Source: Candidatus Heimdallarchaeota archaeon
Lineage (GTDB): Archaea > Asgardarchaeota > Heimdallarchaeia > Heimdallarchaeales > Heimdallarchaeaceae
Assembly (NCBI GenBank): GCA_030603365.1
Contig: JAUVXV010000002.1
Location: forward strand, 186,001-250,000
Length of the DNA: 64,000 nucleotides
Reading direction: 5' to 3'
Shown: positions 35,099 to 44,373 of the stretch, in pieces
How positions within the stretch are numbered: the stretch's first letter is position 1
Layout: the number at the start of each line of letters is the position of its first letter
Program-made: the position numbers and the translations under genes
The notes under the pieces: generated by a model
What the model was told of the DNA's origin: nothing
Seen by the model: only the letters and a program-made list of their open reading frames with translations
Databases searched by the model: none

Positions 35099-36697
35099 TT
35101 ATTCTTTCCTCCGTTTTTGAACGATCAGAACAACAACAAACGAGAATAGAATACTGAACGAAAAGAAAAGCAGAGAGAGAGTCTGGAACTCAGGAACAAC
35201 GGGAGAGGATACAGTAAAAGAGTAGTATAAACCATTGTTGTCCTCAGTAGCTTCGTTATGTTCAGGACAATTGTCAGTAGCTGTGATGTAATAACTAATA
35301 ACAGTATCAACGGTAAAAGGACCAATGGGTACTTGGTACGTAGAACCAGTTGAAAGAGTCATAGAAACAACTACCCATCCACCAGCATTTATACGATAAT
35401 GGAGCATGACAGAATCAATGCCGGAAGAGTCAGTAATTGTTGCAGAGATGGTGATGGCACTGGAGTTTGTGGGGGGAAATGGACTGTGAGTGACGTTTTC
35501 GATACGTGGAGGAGTTTGAGGATATTCAGAAGGATAAGGATCAAAGGAAGTACTACTCCCATCAATAGAATAAGTGGTACTTCCGTCCCAATCTGACCAA
35601 TAGTTGCCACTTGATGATAATTGATCAAACCATTGATTATCAACGCCATCATCATAAGCTTGTGAAGGACCACCAAAATTGTTGTTATCAAAAATATTTC
35701 CGTAGATAAGGTTGGTAAATGATAGAATCGAGATACGAACGCTATAAGCACCATTATCATGTAAAAAGTTGTCAGTAATGAAAGTATAACTTGATTGGCT
35801 TAGAAAGATACCATAGATGGTATTGTTGCTACAATTATTCGCACTTACAGAATTATCACTAGAAGAAAGAAGACCGATACCAGCCTGGGTGTTGTAGCTA
35901 CACGTATTCGAAATTAAAGAATTATTAGTACTACCAGAAGAACCAAGCAAAATACCATAGTGGCTGTTGTAGCTACACGTATTCGAAATTAAAGAATTAT
36001 TAGTAGTACTAGCACCAAGACGGATACCATAGGTGTTGTTTGTACACGTGTTCGCACTTACAGAATTATAACTAGAAGAATAAAGACGGATACCACCATA
36101 GGTGTTGTTTGTACACGTGTTCGCACTTACAGAATTATTAGTACTAAAATCAAGACTGATACCATAGTCAATGTTGTTTGTACACGTGTTCGCACTTACA
36201 GAATTATTATCACTAGAAGAAAGCTGGATACCTTTGTAGTTGTTTGTACACGTGTTCGCACTTACAGAATTATTATCACTAGAAGAAAGCTGGATACCAA
36301 AGTTGTTATTGCTTGTACAAGTATTGTTCAGTATTGTTGCCGTACCATCAGCGATGCTGTCTATATGAATACCAACAAGGTTTGCGTCGACATAACAGTT
36401 ATGAATAACGAAATATTTCGTTGTGCTAGCAATATAAATACCTTTATCACTCGTTGTTGTAATATTATACCCTTCGATCACATAGGGATCTACAACAGTC
36501 CCTGTTCCAGGAAAACTGCTAAAACCGCTATCATCAGTGATGCTTATTGCGCTGTGTGGGGTAAGAGCTGAGACGAATAGTGGAGTAGATTTAGAGTTTT
36601 TTTGCGCATAAGTAGTTACTAGAGAAGAAATCAAGAGTACACTTAGCAAAATTATCGTTCTAGAGAACTTTGTTTTCTTGTTTTTTACTATTTTCAT
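35099..36697 (-). CDS. Secreted NosD-like beta-helix protein with tandem-repeat expansion
   Basis: 532 residues from the ATG at 36697; an ATG eight codons upstream (36721) is the alternative. Signal peptide (MKIVKNKKTKFSRTIILLSV), then ALTPHSAISI, DPYVIEGYNI and KYFVIHNCYVDA, the same opening module as the protein at 9181-10263. About ten beta-helix coils follow, four nearly identical (NSVSANTCTNN repeated every 23 residues). GVDNQWFD and GNYWSDWDG close the helix. An Ig-like domain follows (about 395-490, VTHSPFPPTNSSAITISATI), then VVPEFQTLSL, a transmembrane helix and QKRRKE. The PEF just before the helix resembles an archaeosortase-type PEF-CTERM signal but is imperfect. Ligand unknown. 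Confidence 0.85.
   Translation of the reverse strand: MKIVKNKKTKFSRTIILLSVLLISSLVTTYAQKNSKSTPLFVSALTPHSAISITDDSGFSSFPGTGTVVDPYVIEGYNITTTSDKGIYIASTTKYFVIHNCYVDANLVGIHIDSIADGTATILNNTCTSNNNFGIQLSSSDNNSVSANTCTNNYKGIQLSSSDNNSVSANTCTNNIDYGISLDFSTNNSVSANTCTNNTYGGIRLYSSSYNSVSANTCTNNTYGIRLGASTTNNSLISNTCSYNSHYGILLGSSGSTNNSLISNTCSYNTQAGIGLLSSSDNSVSANNCSNNTIYGIFLSQSSYTFITDNFLHDNGAYSVRISILSFTNLIYGNIFDNNNFGGPSQAYDDGVDNQWFDQLSSSGNYWSDWDGSTTYSIDGSSTSFDPYPSEYPQTPPRIENVTHSPFPPTNSSAITISATITDSSGIDSVMLHYRINAGGWVVVSMTLSTGSTYQVPIGPFTVDTVISYYITATDNCPEHNEATEDNNGLYYSFTVSSPVVPEFQTLSLLFFSFSILFSFVVVLIVQKRRKE
36034..36272 (-). repeat. Near-identical 66-69-bp tandem repeats inside the NosD-like gene
   Basis: Four copies of a unit containing GTACACGTGTTCGCACTTAC occur starting near 36034, 36103, 36172 and 36240. 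Each unit encodes one coil of the beta-helix (22-23 residues). A related pair based on CTACACGTATTCGAAATTAA lies at about 35897 and 35972 with period 75. High DNA identity points to recent duplication or gene conversion. Confidence 0.8.
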
Positions 36698-36814
36698 AAT
36701 TAACCATCTAACCAAAGTCATGTAATAAAACGTGAAACAATATATAACCTTTGTGCCTTTTTTGTTCTTATTTTTTTGCTGTTTAACTAATGTAGCAAAG
36801 AGTATCTTTTGAAG

Positions 36815-36930
36815 GATTCTAGCTATGCCCCAAATTCCTGGTGATCCTCAGGGACACCCTCTACACGATGAAAAGCGGGTCGTAAGTATCCGTTCTATAA
36901 GCTGTGAGTGGTGAAATAGGGTATGTGGTT
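36815..36930. other. Unidentified G+C-rich island with a 29-codon frame
   Basis: About half G+C in a very A/T-rich intergenic region of some 300 bases between NosD and ugd. The plus strand holds an ATG frame at 36825-36914 (29 codons beginning MPQIPGDPQGHPLHDEKR). CCTG/CAGG and ACCCT/AGGGT pairs are possible. It could be a structured RNA, a remnant of an IS605-type element 3' end, or a short peptide gene. I could not match it. Confidence 0.3.
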
Positions 36931-37013
36931 TATCTTCTCATAGTAAGCTATTCAGCGATGAAACTCTAGCAAAGATGGTGTTATATGACTAGATGACAGA
37001 ATCAAATCATGGA

Positions 37014-38339
37014 TTATTTTCCCAAACCTATACCATAATAGATGACTCCTTCTGCTCTCATTTTTGCAGGATCAAAGAAGCGTCTACCATCTATTAGAAT
37101 AGGTGTTTTCATTGATTCAGCAAAAATTTTAGGGGTTAGAAGTGCAAACTTTTTCCATTCAGTAACAAGGATACATGCATCTGCATCTTCTAAAGCTTCT
37201 GCAGGATCTTTCACGAAATGAAGATTTGAGTGATCAAGATATCCTTTTGCATTTTCTATAGCAATAGGATCAGTTGCATAGATTATTGCATCTTTATCTA
37301 ATAAGTGGTTTATAATAGGGATTGATACCGCATCTCTCATATCATCAGTATCTGGTTTAAAAGCTAATCCAAGGATAACAATTTTCTTTCCTTCAAATGA
37401 TCTATCTTCTAATGCACTTTTTAATATCTCAACAGCCCTTAGAGGTTGTTTCTTATTTGCCGCAATTGTAGATTCAAGTAGCTTGGAAGGAACACCTACT
37501 TCTTTAGACTGATGATAGAGTGCGCTAATATCTTTAGGAAAACATGATCCACCCCAACCGAGACCAGCTCTAAGAAACTTATCTGAAATACGATGATCTA
37601 GACCCATTCCTTTCGCAACATCTTGTATGTCACTTCCAATCTTCTCTGTTATGTTTGCTATTTCATTTATGAAAGAAATTTTCATAGCAAGAAACGAATT
37701 AGAAGTTATCTTGATCATTTCTGCTGTTGTGGGATCTACTTCTAGAATTGGGGAATCAAAATCCTCAAAGACAGTTCTTATACTCTTGATTGATCTTTCA
37801 TCTATCCCTCCTATTACTATTCTATCTGGATTCAAGAAATCTTCAACAGCAACTCCTTCTCTAAGAAATTCAGGGTTAAAACCAAGACCAAAATCTTCTC
37901 CACTTTCCTTTCCACTAGTTTCTTCTAAAATTGGTTTAATCAGATTTAATGTAGTTCCTGGAGAACATGTACTTTTAATCACAACCACTTTATAATCATC
38001 AGATTCTTTCAATGCTAAACCGACATTTTTTGTAGCTTCTTCTAAATATGTATAGTCAAAGATTGCTTCATCTTTAGACGGAGTACCAACACAGATAATG
38101 ATAAGTTCAGACAGCATAACTGCATCTTTTGCATTCAAGGTAGCTTTTAGCTTTTTCTTTGGAACTAGTTCTTTGAGTAATTCATCAAGTCCTTCTTCAT
38201 AGATTGGAGCTATTCCTTCATTAATTTTTGAGACTTTTTCTTCAATTACATCAACACAAATAACATCGTGTCCTTTACTAGCGAAACAAGCACCAGTGAC
38301 AAGTCCTACATATCCTGTACCGATTATAGCTATTTTCAT
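37014..38339 (-). CDS. ugd: UDP-glucose 6-dehydrogenase
   Basis: 441 residues from the ATG at 38339 (a TTG three codons upstream is discounted). It oxidises UDP-glucose to UDP-glucuronate with two NAD+. The N-terminal Rossmann motif is IAIIGTGYVGLVTGACFASKG. The catalytic cysteine is C266 in GLGWGGSCFPKD; KISFINEIANI and FLRAGLG are active-site helices. The C-terminal UDP-binding domain has GLAFKPDTDDMRDAVS and LIDGRRFFDPA. It supplies glucuronate-type sugars for surface glycans and N-glycosylation. The gene is monocistronic; no glycosyltransferase cluster is adjacent. Confidence 0.94.
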   Translation of the reverse strand: MKIAIIGTGYVGLVTGACFASKGHDVICVDVIEEKVSKINEGIAPIYEEGLDELLKELVPKKKLKATLNAKDAVMLSELIIICVGTPSKDEAIFDYTYLEEATKNVGLALKESDDYKVVVIKSTCSPGTTLNLIKPILEETSGKESGEDFGLGFNPEFLREGVAVEDFLNPDRIVIGGIDERSIKSIRTVFEDFDSPILEVDPTTAEMIKITSNSFLAMKISFINEIANITEKIGSDIQDVAKGMGLDHRISDKFLRAGLGWGGSCFPKDISALYHQSKEVGVPSKLLESTIAANKKQPLRAVEILKSALEDRSFEGKKIVILGLAFKPDTDDMRDAVSIPIINHLLDKDAIIYATDPIAIENAKGYLDHSNLHFVKDPAEALEDADACILVTEWKKFALLTPKIFAESMKTPILIDGRRFFDPAKMRAEGVIYYGIGLGK

Positions 38340-38449
38340 TTTCGTCAATCAAAGATTGCTTATCAGATTATAATAACATTTGTCCAGAAGTTGTCCAGAA
38401 GCTTGCTCATCCCAAAAAGTTATGAAGAACAAAAAAGAGTATTCCATCA

Positions 38450-39760
38450 ATGTCAGTTTACAGGTCAATAGCAGATCAGGTTCACAAATATATCGATATT
38501 TATGAGAAAAATATAATCGATATTGTTGATACGTCTATTTTTCAGCGTCTTAGACGTATTATTCAGTTGGGTGGTGTGTCCATTTCCTATCCATCAGCTA
38601 CTCACAGTAGATTCATACACAGTTTAGGAGCTCATCATGTTGCTAATCGAATTGGCAATTTTCTGAATAAAAAACACCCAAACATATTAACTCAGGATGA
38701 TCTTAGAAAAGTTAGTTTAACTGCACTTATTCATGATATAGGGCATGGTCCATTTTCACATATGTTTGAAGACACTATACGTTTACTCTGTAAAAATTCG
38801 AACAATGAGACATGTAGCGATAAATATGAAGCATTCTTAAGACATGAAAACATCTCTGAGCAAATCGTTATGGATGATGAATCAGAGATAGCTCAGATAT
38901 TAGAAAGAGAAGGTTATAATCGGAAACAACTTGGAAGTATGATCCAAGGAAGAAGTATAGAAGATAAACCATTTAACAATCAGATAATCAATTCTCAATT
39001 AGATGCAGATTCATTAGATTATTTGATGAGAGATTCTGTGGCAACAGGTGTTTCATTTGGATTATATAATCTTGAACGTTTATTTGACATGATGGAGTTA
39101 ACTGATGACGGAACTATAATCATCAGAGAGAAAGGGATTCAATCTGTTGAACAAGTAGTTATAGCTCTTTATATGCAGTTTAGCAGAGTTTACTTCCATA
39201 AAACAGTTAGGTGTTATGAGTATATGCTAAAATTATTCATTTCACAAGTTTTACAGATGTTAGAAGAAGGTAAGAAACTTGAAGTTTTACCATTTATAAA
39301 GGAGTTCTCAGATAAGCCCTATTGGAAAACGCTGATGACTTTAACTGATGATATAATTTATACACAACTTCACTACTCTGCTCAAAAAGAAGAAAATAGT
39401 CCTTTTATCAAGAAATTAGCTAACGAAATATTGAAACGTAATCTATACAAAAGTATTCCATTAACTGAAGAAATGGCTTCACAAGTTTTGGAAAATAAAG
39501 ATAAAATTAACTTCATTGTTAGAAAGTATGACTATCCTATTGTCAGTTGGGATATTGATCAATTCAGTAGCAGATATTATACTCATTATGATGAAACCAA
39601 TAGAAATGCTATCATGATAAAGATGAAAGGTGGACAACTGAAACAGCTTTCAGAGGTATCTGATGTAGTTGCTAGTCTAACAAAACCGAAGTACAATAAT
39701 CTCTTAATCTTTCCAGCTCCTTGTAGAGAAGAAATTACAAAATTGGTTAAAGAGATATAG
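38450..39760 (+). CDS. HD-domain phosphohydrolase (dGTPase/SAMHD1-like)
   Basis: 436 residues. The HD signature is complete: the first His in SATHSRFIHSLGAHHVA (about 50), the HD pair in ALIHDIGHGPFSH, and the last Asp in SQLDADSLDYLMRDS. FQRLRRIIQLGG before it is typical of the YdhJ/SAMHD1-like branch that hydrolyses dNTPs or related nucleotides. The C-terminal half is helical and without a known domain. Nucleotide specificity cannot be told from sequence. It starts at ATG about 110 bases from divergent ugd and ends 25 bases before the convergent 908-residue surface protein. Confidence 0.9.
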   Translation: MSVYRSIADQVHKYIDIYEKNIIDIVDTSIFQRLRRIIQLGGVSISYPSATHSRFIHSLGAHHVANRIGNFLNKKHPNILTQDDLRKVSLTALIHDIGHGPFSHMFEDTIRLLCKNSNNETCSDKYEAFLRHENISEQIVMDDESEIAQILEREGYNRKQLGSMIQGRSIEDKPFNNQIINSQLDADSLDYLMRDSVATGVSFGLYNLERLFDMMELTDDGTIIIREKGIQSVEQVVIALYMQFSRVYFHKTVRCYEYMLKLFISQVLQMLEEGKKLEVLPFIKEFSDKPYWKTLMTLTDDIIYTQLHYSAQKEENSPFIKKLANEILKRNLYKSIPLTEEMASQVLENKDKINFIVRKYDYPIVSWDIDQFSSRYYTHYDETNRNAIMIKMKGGQLKQLSEVSDVVASLTKPKYNNLLIFPAPCREEITKLVKEI

Positions 39761-39785
39761 GAAAAAGAAGAAAAAGAAGAAAAGG

Positions 39786-42512
39786 TTAGTATTGATAATC
39801 GTCTTCGTTTCTAGAATCTGATTGATCTTGAACATCATCATAACTGGTAGTTGGTTTTTCTTCAAACTGCTTTTCTTGTTGAGAATATACAGGTTTAGAT
39901 ATAGTACGAGGAGTTTCAGTTATTGCTAGCTCATTCCTAATGATTCTGGGTTCCTTTTGATTAGACTCTACTACATTTTTGTATTTCCTAGTCATATCTT
40001 TTAGACCACAGTTCTTACAATAAGGATACTTGGTTTTGGTTATGTCACCGCAATATGGACATCTACGTAATTTTCTCAAAATGCGGAGTGAAAACTGTTT
40101 CCATAGTATAACCCAAACAATACCCAATGAACCTAAAATTTTTACAACATCAGATTGAAAAGCAATTTCTAACCAATAATAGAGCCTTTCCAGTGATTTC
40201 AGAGGAACAGTATAGATTTCAAAACTTAGCACATGTAGAGACATTCCGGGTATATCAACCGTTACTTCAACCAAAACAGTTTCTCCAGCTTTCAAGTAAT
40301 CTTTGTCTATGATTATTGTGGAAGGTAGTTCAAATTTTGTATTTCCTGTTGAATTTTGGAATGTAACATTATCAATAGTTAATGTAGCTGGTACATTGAA
40401 TAATGGTGCTTCGATTCTCGTATCCACATCTAAGTAGATGGTCAAATCATCACCTTCTTTACCTTCAGGAGCAGGATTCAAATCTAGAACTAACTCATTA
40501 AGTTTGATTGTTACATCTTTCTCTATAGTTCTAAGAAGATATCCAGGTTTAGAAGCTTCGATAAAGAATGTAGTGTTAAAACTAGTAGCACTTTCATCTG
40601 CAAGATCATAGAATAACATTAATTCTTGAATAGGTATGAATACCGTGGCATAACCGCCAGCATCTGTAAATTCACTAATAGTAAAGCCAGCTAAACGTAC
40701 TATTACTTCAGCACTAGCAATCCCAGATCCAGTTTCATCCTCACATGTAATAGTCAACACTAAACCTGAATCTACAAGTTGAGTGATTTCTGGATTTGTA
40801 GGCTCTGTTGAAATATGAATTATCTTTACAAAGGTAAGTAGCAGGTTATAATCAAACACTAAGAAGTTAGCGAATTTGATTTGAAGTAATAGGAAATGAT
40901 CACCACCTTCTGTTGAGGTGAAATTCACTTTTACTTTTTGACTTGTTTGTAGTTGAATTCCATCAAGTGATGTTGTATTCATTCTGTAGTTTTGTGGATA
41001 AAAGATGGAAGCTATAGTATTGGAGGTAATATCAAATTCAAAGTTGAACGTAAAGGATTTGTTACTTGATCTGAATATAGAGGTTGTTTCAGGAATATCT
41101 ATAAACCAATCACAAACCATTGCTTGATTAGGTATTAGTATAGTTGGTCTTACTAACATTGTAAATAATGGATAAAATTTCATCATCATTGTAATGGCTT
41201 GATAATTTACAATATGTGGATTACTGTGGGGTATATCATAAATCAGATCTAACTGAGCCCCAGATTCAGTTATACCTGCTTGGAAGTATTCTGGTGCAAT
41301 AAATGTACTATCCAATATACTTTGAAATAGATTATTAATTTCAATGAATGAAGGAGTTAAGCCTGTCATCTCTAGTTTCAATCTTTTGAATTCTATGGAA
41401 TGAGAAAGATACAAACTGTTTTCATATGTAAGTGCTGTTTCAGCTAAGCTTAAGGAAAGGAGGTTGAACTTTGTGTGTAACAAATTTGTTATGGAACTTC
41501 TGAAATATTCTTTCAAAGTTGTTTCTCCCATATCTGTCCAGTTGAAATAGTTATCACTTACACCGAGATTGCCTTGGGTATGTTCATATTTACTTATCTG
41601 CATTAATGCAGTATTCATGTAGATATTTCCTTGAAGATCAGCTTCGTCATATTCAGCAGAAGCTATTGCGTCTGATGATCTGTAAAGAAAACCGAAATCA
41701 CCAGAAGGTAAGGTAAAAGTTTGATTAGCATTTGTTCTATAAGTATCTACAACAAGTTTTGCTTGGTTATAGTATGTTGAAGTCATATTTGAAGCATAAT
41801 TAGCCATAGAGAATAAACCAGTAGCTCTTGCAGAACTGTGATAAGGTGGACCTACAATAACCTCATATTGAGATTGAGTCAACTCTAAAGTCGAGAATAT
41901 TGAATTTGATGGTGTATCATAAAATAGTGTTGTCAAGTTAGTAAATAGTTTGTTTGCATAGCTTCTGATAACAGCAGCTGTAAAGACATCTCCATCAACT
42001 TCAAGTGCTTGTGCCAATCTGTTGTACATAATTACTAACAAGAAATTTTCATCTGCGTTAAATTCGTAATGTGTTATTCGGTTTTCACCTCTTATGTAGG
42101 TTCCATTTACATCAAGTTTCATGGATGATGAAGCAATTATAGCTTTAGTAATTAAATCAGGATCTCCTGTAATAAAGAAAAGATCAATACTTGTTAGTAC
42201 CAATTGAACAGCAGTAAGATCCCAAATCCTGTTACTTGGAATTTCAAGGAAAGGAAAAATGGTTCCTATTTCAAAGTAAATCCCAGTAGCAAATTCTATA
42301 CCTACACTGTCAAAATAATTTGCTACATAGCTTTCATTGGAGGGAGGTGGAGGAAGCAATTTAGGAGGGGTGCTATTAGTAGTATTCTTGTCTATATCTG
42401 TTTCAGTTTCTGTTATTACATATTCAACACCTATATTTTGGTTTGGTATTAAAGGAACAAACAGAAGAGAAATTATTATACTTAAAAATACTAAATTCTT
42501 TTTTGAATTCAT
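39786..42512 (-). CDS. Large secreted surface protein with C-terminal TM and cytosolic zinc ribbon
   Basis: 908 residues. A signal peptide (KKNLVFLSIIISLLFVPLIP) leads to an ectodomain. Its first 400 residues are helical and alternate with loops rich in Tyr/Asn. That resembles the alpha/alpha toroid of glycosyl hydrolases and related folds, but no catalytic motif is evident. Beta-sandwich domains follow (about 560-760), one of them Ig-like (LVLTITCEDETGSGIASAEV). One transmembrane helix lies near 785-803. The zinc ribbon CPYCGDITKTKYPYCKNCG (C818, C821 and the YCKNC pair) is on the other side of the membrane with an acidic, Gln-rich tail. Function unknown; a sensor or scaffold role is a guess. 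Confidence 0.7.
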   Translation of the reverse strand: MNSKKNLVFLSIIISLLFVPLIPNQNIGVEYVITETETDIDKNTTNSTPPKLLPPPPSNESYVANYFDSVGIEFATGIYFEIGTIFPFLEIPSNRIWDLTAVQLVLTSIDLFFITGDPDLITKAIIASSSMKLDVNGTYIRGENRITHYEFNADENFLLVIMYNRLAQALEVDGDVFTAAVIRSYANKLFTNLTTLFYDTPSNSIFSTLELTQSQYEVIVGPPYHSSARATGLFSMANYASNMTSTYYNQAKLVVDTYRTNANQTFTLPSGDFGFLYRSSDAIASAEYDEADLQGNIYMNTALMQISKYEHTQGNLGVSDNYFNWTDMGETTLKEYFRSSITNLLHTKFNLLSLSLAETALTYENSLYLSHSIEFKRLKLEMTGLTPSFIEINNLFQSILDSTFIAPEYFQAGITESGAQLDLIYDIPHSNPHIVNYQAITMMMKFYPLFTMLVRPTILIPNQAMVCDWFIDIPETTSIFRSSNKSFTFNFEFDITSNTIASIFYPQNYRMNTTSLDGIQLQTSQKVKVNFTSTEGGDHFLLLQIKFANFLVFDYNLLLTFVKIIHISTEPTNPEITQLVDSGLVLTITCEDETGSGIASAEVIVRLAGFTISEFTDAGGYATVFIPIQELMLFYDLADESATSFNTTFFIEASKPGYLLRTIEKDVTIKLNELVLDLNPAPEGKEGDDLTIYLDVDTRIEAPLFNVPATLTIDNVTFQNSTGNTKFELPSTIIIDKDYLKAGETVLVEVTVDIPGMSLHVLSFEIYTVPLKSLERLYYWLEIAFQSDVVKILGSLGIVWVILWKQFSLRILRKLRRCPYCGDITKTKYPYCKNCGLKDMTRKYKNVVESNQKEPRIIRNELAITETPRTISKPVYSQQEKQFEEKPTTSYDDVQDQSDSRNEDDYQY

Positions 42513-42613
42513 AATTTCTAATTTGTTAATTATCTAAAAAAAACCTTCGCTAAAGGCTATGGAATTGTTTCTCTTTTAGAGAGTGTAAGAAGTGATTATA
42601 CTGTAAAAAAGGG

Positions 42614-44368
42614 TTATTTCTTTTTACCTTTTCTTCTCTTCTTTTTTTCCTCAATTTGGAGATATTCCATCACAATTTCCTTCAAATCACCTTTTGTTAT
42701 TCTTCTATCATCCTCCACTTGACCATCTAACAGTTTTATGTGTCTGAAACCAGGTCGAAGTAAAGTTAGATCATGAGAACATGTTATTATTGTTGAATTG
42801 TTAATTCTAACTGTATCCATCAGCATATCCATCACGCTTCTTGCTAAATCTGTGTCAAGATTTGCTGTTGGTTCATCAGCTAGAATCACACTTGTTCTCC
42901 TATTAAGTGCAGTTGCTAGCGCTGCTCTTTGTTTCTCCCCTTCAGATAATTCACCAGGGTAAGAATCAAGTTTATGATCAATGAAGCATTCTTTAGCAAC
43001 AGATAGACTGTATTCCTTGTCAAATTTCTGACGCGAGAAAAGATAAGGTATTGTGAAATTATCCTTAATCTGTAATGGTCCAAATAGGTTATTATGTTGA
43101 GTTATGTAAGCTATATTTTTTAGTCTGAATAGAGACGTTTCTTTTTCTGAAGATTCATTCACTGCAAAGCCTTCAACTTTAATCTGACCTTTTTCAGGTT
43201 TGATCAAACCAGCAATAAGATTGAGTAAGGTAGTCTTACCAACCCCAGAAGGTCCAGAAATAAAGATAAAATCCCCTTTATTGAAATTGATATTCAAATT
43301 TGAAATTACTTCGTTATAACCAGCTCTTGATTGATATCCCTTTGTTAGACCCTTAATTCTAATGAATGGTTTAGTTTTTTCAGGGGGGATAAATTCTCTA
43401 CTTAGTAGTTTTTCTACTTCCTCCATAGAAACTTGTTCAATTTCAGTATCTGATTCTTCTAAAGGATTTGAAATAATATCTAGAATTTTATCACGAGTAA
43501 TTGCATCTGGATTCCAAAATATACCTAATTTTTTCGAAGGATGGATATCAAATTCAACAACTTCTCCTAAAGCTGTTACTGCCTTAATTTCATCTGGAAT
43601 ACGAACAAAATTAGATGCATCCAAATATGATTTATTCACTTCTGAGGAATGCATCAAGAACTCTAATTCGTCTTTTCCAATATCCGTACCAATTCCAGCT
43701 AACCGTCCATCACGAATTACAAAACTTTTCTCAAATACATTCCTGTATCTAATATCATGAGTGACAACGAGAATTGTTTTTCCCATAGCTCGGTTAATCT
43801 GTTTGATTGTCTCAATCATATCTTGAGTATTCTTGGAATCTAATTGTCCTGTAGGCTCATCAGCTAGAAGGATATCAGGATTTTTAGCTAACGCGACGCC
43901 CATTGAGAGTCTCATTGCTTCTCCTCCAGATAATTTTTCTACCTTATTGTTTTCCACATGCTGCAAATTAAGTATCTTAAGAAGCTCATTTGCTTCCTTA
44001 TGGGATTGTTCTTTGGGTAAGAAAAACAGTTTTTTAGGAACGAGGAGATTCTGCTTAACAGAAAGATGTGGAAAAAGATTCTGTGTGGTAAATTGGTTGA
44101 TAATTCCTATGTGATAGAATCTGAATTCCCGTCTCTCGAATTCATCAAGTTCAGTGAAATCATGACCATTGATTAACAATTTGCCACTTGTAGGTAACTC
44201 TATTCCAGATAGAATCCTGACAAGAGTAGTTTTTCCAGCTCCAGAAGGTCCTATAATTGAGACAAGTTCTCCTTCTTTAACCTTTAAATCCATGCCCCTT
44301 AGGGCTGCTACCTTGTAATCAGTTGATTTATCATGATATACTTTTATTAGATCGGTACATGTTATCAT
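42614..44368 (-). CDS. Tandem two-NBD ABC ATPase (MacB/LolD type), copy 2
   Basis: 584 residues from the ATG at 44368; GGAGTGA five bases upstream decides this start over the GTG at 44377. It is collinear with copy 1 at 25729-27468. NBD1: GPSGAGKTTL, LSGGEAMRLS, ILLADEPTGQLDS, VVTHD. NBD2: GPSGVGKTTLLNLIAG, LSEGEKQRAALATAL, VILADEPTANLDT, CSHD. The inter-NBD linker FDIHPSKKLGIFWNPDAIT is also conserved. The Lys/Arg-rich tail (KKKRRKGKKK) is unlike copy 1. Its cognate permease is encoded directly upstream. Confidence 0.92.
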   Translation of the reverse strand: MITCTDLIKVYHDKSTDYKVAALRGMDLKVKEGELVSIIGPSGAGKTTLVRILSGIELPTSGKLLINGHDFTELDEFERREFRFYHIGIINQFTTQNLFPHLSVKQNLLVPKKLFFLPKEQSHKEANELLKILNLQHVENNKVEKLSGGEAMRLSMGVALAKNPDILLADEPTGQLDSKNTQDMIETIKQINRAMGKTILVVTHDIRYRNVFEKSFVIRDGRLAGIGTDIGKDELEFLMHSSEVNKSYLDASNFVRIPDEIKAVTALGEVVEFDIHPSKKLGIFWNPDAITRDKILDIISNPLEESDTEIEQVSMEEVEKLLSREFIPPEKTKPFIRIKGLTKGYQSRAGYNEVISNLNINFNKGDFIFISGPSGVGKTTLLNLIAGLIKPEKGQIKVEGFAVNESSEKETSLFRLKNIAYITQHNNLFGPLQIKDNFTIPYLFSRQKFDKEYSLSVAKECFIDHKLDSYPGELSEGEKQRAALATALNRRTSVILADEPTANLDTDLARSVMDMLMDTVRINNSTIITCSHDLTLLRPGFRHIKLLDGQVEDDRRITKGDLKEIVMEYLQIEEKKKRRKGKKK

Positions 44369-44373
44369 TTTTA

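Noticed and set aside
35389-35760. 123-codon minus-strand frame inside the NosD-like gene
   Set aside because: It is a shifted frame of the same strand over the beta-helix and Ig region with no independent start signal.
36034-36290. CRISPR-like array of repeats with spacers
   Set aside because: Repeat and spacer together have a constant 66-69-base period in frame with the NosD-like gene and encode beta-helix coils; spacers are not unique sequences.
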